Origin: Sphingomonas sp. BT-65
GTDB taxonomy: Bacteria; Pseudomonadota; Alphaproteobacteria; Sphingomonadales; Sphingomonadaceae
Length of the DNA stretch: 64,000 bases
Reading direction: 5' to 3'
NCBI RefSeq assembly: GCF_026107375.2
Contig: NZ_JAPCIA010000003.1
Span: forward strand, 232,105-296,104
A model generated the notes under the pieces. That model did not search any database. It saw nothing but the letters and a program-made list of their open reading frames with translations, and was not told the DNA's origin. Shown here one piece after another: positions 18,157-26,082 of the stretch. Both the position numbers and the translations under genes were made by a program. Position 1 is the first letter of the stretch. Every line of letters begins with the position of its first letter.

Positions 18157-19494
18157 GTGCCGGCGCCTGCGCAGCGGGTCGCGCGCCAGCCCAACATCCT
18201 GTTCGTGCTGGCCGACGACATGGGGTTTGGCGACCTGTCGATCAGCGGCAACAAGCTGGTGCAGACCCCGAACATCGACGCGCTGGCGCGCGACGGCATG
18301 CTGATGACTCAATTCTATGACGCGGCGCCGATCTGCTCGCCCTCGCGCGCGGGCTTCCTGACCGGCCAGTTTCCGGCGCGGAACCGCTTCGTCACCTATA
18401 TTTCCGATCGCAAGCGCAACGCCAATTTCGGCCAGGCCGACTGGCTCGATCCCAAGCTGCCCAACCTGGCACGCGCGCTGAAGCAGGCCGGCTATGCGAC
18501 CGGCCATTTCGGCAAATGGCATCTGGGCGGCGGCCGCGACGTCGGCGATGCGCCGCTGCCCGCGGCCTATGGCTTCGACGAGAGCTACACCCAGTTTGAG
18601 GGGCTTGGCCCGCGTGTGCTGCCGAGCGACCTTGGCGGAAAACTCGCGCAGCAGAGCGCGGCGCTGGGCAAGGGGCCGATCGAGTGGCTGCCGCGCGCAC
18701 AGGTGACCGGACGCTATGTCGACAAAACGCTCGACTTCGTGTGGCGCAGCAAGGCGGGTCCGTGGTTCGCGCAGTTGTGGCTGGACGACGTGCACACCCC
18801 CTGGGAGCCGAGCGCGGAACAGATCGCGGCGGTCAAGGGGAAGGGCAAGAACGCGCGCGAGGATCGCTTCCTCGCGGTGCTGGTCGCGATGGATGCCGAG
18901 ATCGGGCGGCTGGTCGAGGGCCTGCGCAAGGCCGGCGAGCTCGACGACACGCTGATCGTGTTCACCTCGGACAATGGCCCGACGGTCGGCGCCGAGACGC
19001 CGGGCTCCTCCGGCCCCTATCGCGGCCGCAAGGCGAGCCTGTACGAGGGCGGCGTCCGCCAGCCGCTGATCGTCCGCTGGCCCGGCGCGGTCCGCGCGGG
19101 CAGCCGCGATGCGACGAGCGTGGTGCAGGCGGTGGACCTGTTCCCGACGCTGGCGAAGATCGCCGGTGCGCGCCAGCCGCGCGGGGTGGACGGCGTGGAC
19201 GTCGCCTCGGCCTGGCGCGGCGAGCCGATCGCGAGCCGGCCCGACCTCTACACGCATATCGCGCGCCCGAACGCGGAGAACAGCTTCGGCCCGCTCTATT
19301 CGGTCCGCTCGGGCCCGTGGAAGCTGCTGATGAACGCCGATGGGGCGGGCGTCGAACTCTACAATGTCGTCGATGATTCGGGCGAGACGCGCAACCGCAA
19401 GGCCGACCAGCCCCAGGTCGTGAATCAGCTCTCGGGCAAGCTTGCGCGGTGGATCGGCAGCCTGCCGAAGCCGGGGCCTGCGGTCGCGCGGTAG
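18157..19494 (+). CDS. S1-family sulfatase (GALNS/arylsulfatase type), N-terminus disrupted
   Basis: The catalytic part is intact: ADDMGFGDLSI at 19-29, formylglycine site C60 in APICSPSRAGFLTGQ, GKWHLGGGRD, TSDNGPTVGAE and YEGGVRQPLIVRW. The first in-frame start is GTG at 18157, after the expected signal peptide. Upstream in the same frame, codons 18046-18156 read PLRISRRIALGLTAAGLVAG.., a typical signal peptide, but no ATG, GTG or TTG opens them. ATG at 18041, with GGAAAGG upstream, is in another frame and stops after 13 codons. One missing base between about 18046 and 18060 would join the two. Either the export signal has been lost or the assembly has a 1-nt error. Last gene of the unit begun at 13378. 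Confidence 0.8.
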   Translation: MPAPAQRVARQPNILFVLADDMGFGDLSISGNKLVQTPNIDALARDGMLMTQFYDAAPICSPSRAGFLTGQFPARNRFVTYISDRKRNANFGQADWLDPKLPNLARALKQAGYATGHFGKWHLGGGRDVGDAPLPAAYGFDESYTQFEGLGPRVLPSDLGGKLAQQSAALGKGPIEWLPRAQVTGRYVDKTLDFVWRSKAGPWFAQLWLDDVHTPWEPSAEQIAAVKGKGKNAREDRFLAVLVAMDAEIGRLVEGLRKAGELDDTLIVFTSDNGPTVGAETPGSSGPYRGRKASLYEGGVRQPLIVRWPGAVRAGSRDATSVVQAVDLFPTLAKIAGARQPRGVDGVDVASAWRGEPIASRPDLYTHIARPNAENSFGPLYSVRSGPWKLLMNADGAGVELYNVVDDSGETRNRKADQPQVVNQLSGKLARWIGSLPKPGPAVAR

Positions 19495-19560
19495 CTATTT
19501 GAAGCTGCGCAACGCGATCCGATTGTCGAAATCCGGCGTGTCGCCCCGGTTGGGCGTCGT

Positions 19561-21702
19561 TCATCTCGATTTCAGGAAAACGGGCGGGGTGTAGGCGCCG
19601 TTTCCGGCAATGTCCCACACTTCGATGCGCGCCCATTTACGGCCACGCAGGTCCACCCGCCGCTCGATCGCGCGGCTGCCGAATGGCGCGCCGTTCAGTT
19701 CGATGCGCTCGCGATGGATTCGTGCGCCGTCGCCGCTGACGATCTCGGCGAAGGCGGGCGGGAAGGTCCATTCGACGCGGGCGCGCACCAGCGTGTTCCT
19801 GCCGAACGTCGCCTCGCCGCCGCTCGCCGCGCCGTCGATCGTAAAGTCCGGGATCAGCACTTCGCCGGTGGTGGTGAAGAACCGGCCGCCCCGCAGCGCA
19901 TCGAGCACCGGCGCCCAGCCATCGGCATAACGGGGCAGCGGGCCGTCGAGCCGGAGATAGTTGACGTTCATATGGGCATAGAACTCGCTCTCGTCCGTGA
20001 GCTGGAACACGTCCACTTCGCCCGGTGCGAATTTGCGTTCGGATGCCGCCGCTGCCCAATTGTTCATGTCGTCGAGCGTGTCGAGCACGCGCCGGCCTAG
20101 CCGCGGCTCGGCATAGTCCGCCGGCATCGCCTTCCACGCGCCGCCGAGGAAGCGGTCGCTGCGGAAGAAGGGCGTGTCCCGATGCTTGTCCGGAAAGCCG
20201 AACGAGCCCTTGATCCGCGGATGCGCGGTCCACATCAGCCCGCGCTCGGCCTCCATCAGCTTGAGCACATCCTCGGGCGAGCCGACATGATAGACCTTGC
20301 CCAGCTGGGGATCATTCTCGACGAACGGCTGGCCTTGCTTGCGGTCGAGCGTCCAGTAGACGGGCCGGGGGAAGAAGCTGATCCAGTGCCCGCCGAGATG
20401 GACGTTGGGTTCCTCGCCGGGCAGCAGCAGCAGCCGGTCGTCGGAAAGCCGCGCGGTTTCCGCATGCATCGTCCGGAGCAGAGTCAGCCGGTCGCCCGCC
20501 CGGTCGAGCGCCTTGCGCGGCAGATGCAGCTCGGCGAGATGCACGATCTCGACGTTCATGTCCTTGAAGCGCTTGACGAAGGCTGGCGATTCCAGGCCAT
20601 CGGGCACGCCCGTCGCCTGCTGGAACCGCGCCGCATTCAAATACGCTTCGGTGTGCTCGACATGATAATGGCTGGTGAAGGTACGATAGCCGTCGAGCGC
20701 CTTGAACCGGTCGCCCCGCGTATAGGCGAGCGCGGCGCGTGTCGCGCTGCCCGCATCGCCGCCGTCGGGCAGCAGGAAGACGCCCATGTCCTGCACCGAT
20801 CCGGGCGGCGCGTTGACCCATGGCACCCAGCGCCCGTCCCCCTCCAGCGTCTGGCGCACGCCGAAGCCGGTGCGGCCGGTGAGGTTGCGATAATCGCTGC
20901 CGTACCAGGCCGAATTGTCGTTGTTCGCATAGTCGAGCGGGTAGTAGAATTGATGCGGCGGCGGCACGATGCCGAGCGCGCCGCCCGATTTCCCCTCCGC
21001 CACGATCATGCGCGCGCGCACCTTGGGCGAAACCGCCGGGCCGCGCATGGCGGCGCCGGTGCGGCGCACGATCGCGTCGGCGGTATCGGTATAGGCGATC
21101 GCGCGCCATGGCGCCGGCGCGGATGCCGGGACGGTCAGTCCCGCGTCGAACGTGTAGGCGGTCGCCGGGCGCGGTGTCGACATCGCCATCGCCGCGCGGA
21201 TCAGGCGCGATCCAGGGTAGAGGGTGAACTGATAGCTGCCGGAGAACGGCCCGGCGGTCGCGCCGGTCACGGTTACCGTCGTATAGTCTCCCGCGGCGCG
21301 AATGCGGATGGTGTCGCGCGACAGGGTAAGCGGGAAGCTGTCGAACGCGCGCTCGCGCGGATTGTCGAAGAAGACGGTCCAGCCTTGCTTGAGGTCGCGC
21401 GTGCCGACGGTGACCACGCCTGCCGGATCGATGTCGGCGATCACGGTCCTGCCGGCGATGGCGATGCCGCGGATCAGGGCCTTGTGGCGGTCGAGCGACA
21501 GCGTCAGCTGGCCGCGCTCACCCTCTCCCGATGGCCAGTCGAGGGTTACTTCGTCGCCGGTACGGACCAGCCGCACGTCGCCGGGCAGTGCGTGGCGCGG
21601 CCGGTCCAGAACGGAAAGATCACCCGCCTGCGCGCTGGCCGCGTGACTCCATCCGAAGGCGACGATCAGCCAAATTGCCGCGCCTAGCCATTTCCGGGTC
21701 AC
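19561..21702 (-). CDS. Exported PHP-superfamily-like metalloprotein, putative
   Basis: A 713-residue protein with signal peptide about 1-25 (GAAIWLIVAFGWSHAASAQ). The N-terminal 300 residues look beta-rich. The central part has a metal-ligand pattern like PHP/amidohydrolase-type enzymes: H345-x-H347 in SHYHVEH, H388..E391-x-H393, EEPNVH(435)LGGH(439) and WTAH(494)PR. I infer a hydrolase of unknown substrate. GTG at 21702 has AGGAGAG 4 nt upstream; the longer frame to 21858 runs into the upstream sulfatase. Beyond its TGA at 19561-19563 the same frame stays open for 21 protein-like codons to TAG at 19495, exactly abutting the convergent sulfatase, so the C-terminus may be truncated. Forms a unit with the sulfatase 40 bp upstream. 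Confidence 0.7.
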   Translation of the reverse strand: MTRKWLGAAIWLIVAFGWSHAASAQAGDLSVLDRPRHALPGDVRLVRTGDEVTLDWPSGEGERGQLTLSLDRHKALIRGIAIAGRTVIADIDPAGVVTVGTRDLKQGWTVFFDNPRERAFDSFPLTLSRDTIRIRAAGDYTTVTVTGATAGPFSGSYQFTLYPGSRLIRAAMAMSTPRPATAYTFDAGLTVPASAPAPWRAIAYTDTADAIVRRTGAAMRGPAVSPKVRARMIVAEGKSGGALGIVPPPHQFYYPLDYANNDNSAWYGSDYRNLTGRTGFGVRQTLEGDGRWVPWVNAPPGSVQDMGVFLLPDGGDAGSATRAALAYTRGDRFKALDGYRTFTSHYHVEHTEAYLNAARFQQATGVPDGLESPAFVKRFKDMNVEIVHLAELHLPRKALDRAGDRLTLLRTMHAETARLSDDRLLLLPGEEPNVHLGGHWISFFPRPVYWTLDRKQGQPFVENDPQLGKVYHVGSPEDVLKLMEAERGLMWTAHPRIKGSFGFPDKHRDTPFFRSDRFLGGAWKAMPADYAEPRLGRRVLDTLDDMNNWAAAASERKFAPGEVDVFQLTDESEFYAHMNVNYLRLDGPLPRYADGWAPVLDALRGGRFFTTTGEVLIPDFTIDGAASGGEATFGRNTLVRARVEWTFPPAFAEIVSGDGARIHRERIELNGAPFGSRAIERRVDLRGRKWARIEVWDIAGNGAYTPPVFLKSR

Positions 21703-21742
21703 GCTGCTCTCCTCTGCTCCATCGCCGCTGGCATCACCCGTC

Positions 21743-23473
21743 CTAGCGGTTGCGTCTCCGCTTTCTGCCAGCGGGCCGGTTTGGACCTTCGGTCGCTGCC
21801 GTCCTGAGCGGAGCGCCCCAGTCGGTGCGGCGGACGTCGTCGGTCCATTCGTCGACAAAGGTGCGCTCGGCCCATTTGTCCCAGGTCGCGGCCATCGCGG
21901 CCAGCCGCGGCGCCTGCGCCTGGGCCAGATCCGTGCGCTCGGTACGGTCGGCGTCCATATCGAACAGCTGCCACGGATAGCCGAGCCGCTTGACTGCTTT
22001 CCACCGCCCGTCGCGCACGGCGCGATTGCCCTCGTGCGCCCAGAAGAGCGGCTTGCCGCGCGCGATCGATTGACCTTTCAGCAAGGGGGCCAGGCTGGTG
22101 CCTTCCATCGGCAGGATCGCGTTCCCGCCGAACGTCTTGGGATAGCTCGCCCCGGTCAGCTCCAGCACCGTCGGCATGATGTCGATCACCTGCCCGGGCG
22201 TGCGCTCGAGCTGGCCGCGGCGATTGGCCGCAATCCCCGCGGGCCAGTGCGCGACCAGCGGGGTGGCGATGCCGCCTTCATGCGTGAAATGCTTGAAGGT
22301 GCGGAACGGCGTGTTCTGCAGTCCGGCCCAGTTCATGCCCGTCCAGGTGTCGCTGGCCGGACCGCCCCATGGCGCCTGACCGGTACGGCCGCGCGGCCCG
22401 GATTCGGCGTTGCCGCCATTGTCGGACATGACCAAGATCAGCGTGTTGTCGAGCTCACCGGTCGCCTTGAGGTGCGCGGTGAGCCGGCCGACCGCGGCGT
22501 CGATGCGCGTGATCGCCGCCGCATAGACCGCCATGATCCGGTCGAAACGGATCTTGTCCGCTTCGGAGAGCGAATCCCATTCGTCGCCATCGTCCGACAG
22601 TTCGCCAAGGCCCGTATTGGGGCCGATCAGCCCCATTGCCTGCTGCCGCTTGAAGCGCTCGGCGCGCAGCTTGTCCCACCCGGCGCGATATTTGCCGACG
22701 AACTTCTCGATATCGGCCTGCGGCGCCATCAGCGGGAAATGCGGCGCGACATGCGCCAGGTAGAGGAAGAAGGGCTTCTTCTTCTCGCGCGCCTCATCGA
22801 TGTAGCGGATGCCCCAGTCGGTCCACAGATCGGTGCCGTACCAGTTCTTGCCGAGCGACGGATCGTTCAGTTCGACCCGCTTGCCGTCGCGCAGCAGGAA
22901 GCGCGAGCCGCGCCCCGCCTTGCCGAACCGCTGATCGGAAAAATAGATGCCGCCGGCCCCCGCCGACAGCGACCGGTCGAACCCGCGCGTTTCAGGCGTC
23001 GTCCCGGGCTTGTTGCCCAGATGCCACTTGCCGGTGAAGGCGGTCATATATCCCGCACCTTGCAGCAGTTGCGCGATCGTGACGCTGCGCTCGTGAAGCC
23101 GGCCGAACGTGCCGCGCGACTCCGGCTCGATCTTGCCCGACAGATAGCCCATCCCGGCCTGGTGCGGGTTGAGCCCCGTTAGCAACGCCGCGCGCGTCGG
23201 GCTGCATCGCGCGTTGTTGTAGAATTGGGTGAACCGCAGTCCGCCGCTCGCGAGCGCGTCGATATTGGGAGTAGGGATCTCGCCGCCATAGCAGCCGAAG
23301 TCGGAGAACCCCATGTCGTCGACCAGGATCACGACGACGTTGGGCGCACGCCCCCCTTGCGCCGATTGCGGGCGCATACCCGCCGCAGCGTCGGCGATCC
23401 CGCTTATGCTCGAAAGCATCGAGCCCGCCAGCGCAAGGCCGATGGTCTTCATGAGGGTACGGCGCGCGGTCAT
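21743..23473 (-). CDS. S1-family arylsulfatase (AtsA type)
   Basis: A 576-residue exported sulfatase. N-terminus MTARRTLMKTIGLALAGSML has paired arginines and may be a Tat signal, cut near DAAAG. VDDMGFSDFGCYGGEI at 51-66 and formylglycine site C90 in ARCSPTRAALLTGLNPH match Pseudomonas AtsA-like arylsulfatases (CSPTR variant). GKWHLGNKPG, YLAHVAPHFPLMAP, MSDNGGNAE and THEGGIATPLVAHWP complete the active site. The C-terminal tail is strongly basic (GPNRPAGRKRRRNR), which is unusual. ATG at 23473 has GGGGGAG 4 nt upstream. A perfect operator-like motif lies 24 nt upstream. First gene of a unit with the PHP-like protein. Confidence 0.9.
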   Translation of the reverse strand: MTARRTLMKTIGLALAGSMLSSISGIADAAAGMRPQSAQGGRAPNVVVILVDDMGFSDFGCYGGEIPTPNIDALASGGLRFTQFYNNARCSPTRAALLTGLNPHQAGMGYLSGKIEPESRGTFGRLHERSVTIAQLLQGAGYMTAFTGKWHLGNKPGTTPETRGFDRSLSAGAGGIYFSDQRFGKAGRGSRFLLRDGKRVELNDPSLGKNWYGTDLWTDWGIRYIDEAREKKKPFFLYLAHVAPHFPLMAPQADIEKFVGKYRAGWDKLRAERFKRQQAMGLIGPNTGLGELSDDGDEWDSLSEADKIRFDRIMAVYAAAITRIDAAVGRLTAHLKATGELDNTLILVMSDNGGNAESGPRGRTGQAPWGGPASDTWTGMNWAGLQNTPFRTFKHFTHEGGIATPLVAHWPAGIAANRRGQLERTPGQVIDIMPTVLELTGASYPKTFGGNAILPMEGTSLAPLLKGQSIARGKPLFWAHEGNRAVRDGRWKAVKRLGYPWQLFDMDADRTERTDLAQAQAPRLAAMAATWDKWAERTFVDEWTDDVRRTDWGAPLRTAATEGPNRPAGRKRRRNR

Positions 23474-23497
23474 AAGGCTCCCCCAGATCGATATATC

Positions 23498-23511
23498 TAT
23501 ATATCTTATAA
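23498..23511 (-). promoter_or_regulatory. Candidate operator, AT-rich motif copy 7
   Basis: Minus-strand reading TTATAAGATATATA, a perfect 11 of 11 core match, 24 nt upstream of the arylsulfatase start. It marks the right-hand end of the sulfated-glycan locus. Confidence 0.52.
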
Positions 23512-23567
23512 ATCTGGAGATTCGTCGCATGCAACCGCGCATGTGTCGCAAAATGTCTCAGCGATGC

Positions 23568-24974
23568 TCAATCGAGTTTGAGCGCGCCCCGGATGATGTA
23601 GTGCAGGTCGGTCTGATCGAGCAGGCCGCTGACATTGACAGCGTGCGGACCATAGGCGGCGATGCGCAATTGCGTGCCCGTATGGGCCTGCGATCCTTCT
23701 TCCGCCGTGCCGTACGTCACCGTCATCACGTCGCCTTCGCGCGTGTTCAGCGCGGCACTCAGGCCGGGTGCGCGGGTGCCGTTGCCGACGATCTGGCTGG
23801 TATGTGCGTGATCGGCGGTGACGATGACCAGCGTGTGCCCGTCGGCCTCGGCGAACTCCAGCGCGACCTGGACCGCTTCGTCGAGGTCCACCGTCTCGCC
23901 GATCTGGCCGCAGGGATTGGCGGCATGGTCCTGCTTGTCGATCGAAGCGCCTTCGACCTGGAGGAAGAAGCCCCTGGGCTTGTCCTTCAGCAACGCGATC
24001 GCCTTGCGGGTCATCGCTGCCAGCGTCGGCGTGGCCGCGGTGCGGTCGGCATTGGGCTGGCAGGTGATCGCGGGCTGGTCGATATTGCCGTGATGGCTGG
24101 CGCGGGGTCCGGTCCAGCGCACCGGCATATTGCCTTCGGCGAACAGGCCGATCAGCGGCTGCTTGTCGTCGGCGCGGCTCACCGCCTCAAGCTCCGCAGC
24201 GTTGCGTACGACGCGATACCCGCGCGCCTGCGCTTGCTGGAACAGCGTCTTGCCCTTCCACTTGCCTGCCTTTGCGGTCTCGGCGAAGCTTGCCGCGCCC
24301 CCGCCGAGCACCAGGTCGGCGCGCGTGTCGAGCAACTGCTCGGTGATCGATCCGGCGCCGCCATTCTCCAGCGCGTTCTGCGGGCAGGTCTTGCTGGTCG
24401 CTGCAGGGGCATAGCAGCTGCGAAAGGCGACATGGGCGATCAGCGCGGCGGGAGTCGCGTCCTGGATCTCGGCGGTCGAGACATTGCCGGTGGCAAGCCC
24501 CGCCGCCCGGGCGCGCTCGAGCAGCGTAGCGTGCGGCTTGCCTCGGATGTCGACGCCGATCGCGCCGTTATAGCTTTTGACGCCTGACGCCCATGCGGTC
24601 GCCGACGCGGCGCTGTCCGTCACGTAATCGGGTTTGCCGGTCTCCCGGTCGAGCGAATAATGGGTATACTGGCCCGTGAAGGGCAGCGCGTCGATGCCCT
24701 TGAAATAGCCGCCAGCCCCTTCCGCATAATTGCGCGCGACGGTGATTTCCGAATCGCCCATACCGTCGCCGATCAGCAGGATGACGTTGCGCACCTCCGC
24801 CTCGGCGCTCAGCTTGCGATAGGTCTCGCGCATGTCCCCGGCGAGCCGCCGCGCACCACCGGGCTCACGCACATCGCCGCGCGCGCCACGCGCCAGATCG
24901 GGCCCGGCTTCCTGCGCGAACGCGGACTGGCTGGTGAGGGCAAGCAGGGCGGTCAGGGCGATGCGCGAGATCAT
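23568..24974 (-). CDS. phoA: Alkaline phosphatase (PhoA type)
   Basis: A 468-residue periplasmic phosphomonoesterase. Signal peptide 1-20. The metal/catalytic pattern is that of E. coli PhoA: D70 in LLIGDGMGD, nucleophile S121 in [15 protein letters not shown], then [37 protein letters not shown] and [17 protein letters not shown]. It releases phosphate from monoesters and needs zinc and magnesium. Third gene of a minus-strand unit after a TonB receptor and a PI-PLC-like phosphodiesterase, 18 bp from the latter. The order suggests that a diester is first cleaved and the resulting monoester is then dephosphorylated. A Pho-type control element is possible but weakly supported. Confidence 0.93.
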   Translation of the reverse strand: MISRIALTALLALTSQSAFAQEAGPDLARGARGDVREPGGARRLAGDMRETYRKLSAEAEVRNVILLIGDGMGDSEITVARNYAEGAGGYFKGIDALPFTGQYTHYSLDRETGKPDYVTDSAASATAWASGVKSYNGAIGVDIRGKPHATLLERARAAGLATGNVSTAEIQDATPAALIAHVAFRSCYAPAATSKTCPQNALENGGAGSITEQLLDTRADLVLGGGAASFAETAKAGKWKGKTLFQQAQARGYRVVRNAAELEAVSRADDKQPLIGLFAEGNMPVRWTGPRASHHGNIDQPAITCQPNADRTAATPTLAAMTRKAIALLKDKPRGFFLQVEGASIDKQDHAANPCGQIGETVDLDEAVQVALEFAEADGHTLVIVTADHAHTSQIVGNGTRAPGLSAALNTREGDVMTVTYGTAEEGSQAHTGTQLRIAAYGPHAVNVSGLLDQTDLHYIIRGALKLD

Positions 24975-24992
24975 CGATGATACTCCGAAGGG

Positions 24993-26027
24993 TCAGTTGG
25001 TCGGTTCGGTGATGGCGCCGCCGCATCCTTGCGGCCGGCGAACCGGGTTGCACAGCGCCACGGCGCCGCCAGGCATCGTCACGCGATAGCCACCGGCGAA
25101 ACGCGGATCGGGCCAGAGATAGTCGGTCGAGATATACTGCGCGCCGCTCTTGAACGCCGCGTCGCGCGGACCGGTGTCGTTGGTCCGGGCTTCGCGGGTA
25201 TTGGCGTCGGCGCGGGTGCGGACGAGGAAGTTGGCCTTGACCGCTCGGGCGATGCGATCGGCATCGCGCACCGGCTCGTTGAGCGTCAGATAGGCAGCGG
25301 CCGGCGATTGCTCGTCGGTGTTGACGAAGAACACGCGCCCTTCGAGCGATTTGCGCGCGCCGCGATAGAGTGCGACCTTGGCTGGCGTTTCATCCAGCGC
25401 GAAGAGGAACTTGCCGCGCGAACCTTCGAGTGTCGGCCAGTTGTTGGCGAGCACCGCCTCGCGGAGCGTCGGATAGTTCCCCTGGACATCGTCGGGCACG
25501 ATCAGTTTCGACGGCGCAAGCACCGAGCGGACCTCGGCATCGAGCGCGTCATAGGCGGCCTCGCTATAGGGTTCGCCCTTGATGAAGCGGCCATTGTCGT
25601 TGGTGTTGAACATCAGCAGGATCGGGACGTGCCCTGGATGCGCGTCGGACCAGGCGCGGATGATCGTCAGGCACTGGACCAGCGTGACGCAGTTCGAGCG
25701 GTTGTCGAACCCGGCCATGTGCTGGACCTTGAAGCCCGGCCGCTGCATCGCGGGATCGGTCGATCCGTCGGCATAGAGCCCGCCCTTGGGATCGTACCAG
25801 ATGTCGAGTTCGAGCTGCCGCGCGCCTGCGTCGAGCTGCTCGACGATCGGGCGGTGTGTGTAATCGAGCGCGTTGGCGCTGTCCGCTGACGCCTTGCGCA
25901 GCATCTCCATGCGCTCGGCCGGCATCGCCAGTTTATAGCTATTGTGCGTGCCGATCATCACCAGGTCGTTGATGCGGATCGGGGCATCGGCAGTGGCGAC
26001 GGCGAGCGGGGCGAGCAGCCAGAACAT
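24993..26027 (-). CDS. PI-PLC-like, Ca2+-dependent phosphodiesterase
   Basis: A 344-residue exported protein of the phosphoinositide-specific phospholipase C-like TIM-barrel group (Ca2+-dependent bacterial type). A short signal peptide occupies about 1-14. The first active-site His is H28 in VMIGTHNSYKLAMP; QLDAGARQLELDIWYDPKGG carries likely metal ligands, and VQHMAGFDNRSNC the second His. Such enzymes cleave phosphodiesters of inositol lipids or related compounds. ATG at 26027 has GGAGG 4 nt upstream; the longer frame to 26306 overlaps the receptor gene and is rejected. It sits between receptor and alkaline phosphatase, with a hairpin between it and the receptor. The true substrate (phosphoinositide, glycerophosphodiester or other) is open. 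Confidence 0.8.
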   Translation of the reverse strand: MFWLLAPLAVATADAPIRINDLVMIGTHNSYKLAMPAERMEMLRKASADSANALDYTHRPIVEQLDAGARQLELDIWYDPKGGLYADGSTDPAMQRPGFKVQHMAGFDNRSNCVTLVQCLTIIRAWSDAHPGHVPILLMFNTNDNGRFIKGEPYSEAAYDALDAEVRSVLAPSKLIVPDDVQGNYPTLREAVLANNWPTLEGSRGKFLFALDETPAKVALYRGARKSLEGRVFFVNTDEQSPAAAYLTLNEPVRDADRIARAVKANFLVRTRADANTREARTNDTGPRDAAFKSGAQYISTDYLWPDPRFAGGYRVTMPGGAVALCNPVRRPQGCGGAITEPTN

Positions 26028-26044
26028 ACGGCCTCCGAATAGGT

Positions 26045-26075
26045 GGACCGGCATGCCGCACGGGCACGCCGGTCC
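26045..26075 (-). promoter_or_regulatory. Intercistronic hairpin between receptor and PLC-like gene
   Basis: Arms 26045-26057 and 26063-26075 pair over 13 bp with one mismatch around a 5-nt loop. It lies just after the receptor stop and before the next Shine-Dalgarno site and has no T-tract. It could attenuate or stabilise the upstream message, lowering expression of the enzymes relative to the receptor. Confidence 0.45.
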
Positions 26076-26082
26076 AGAAGGG

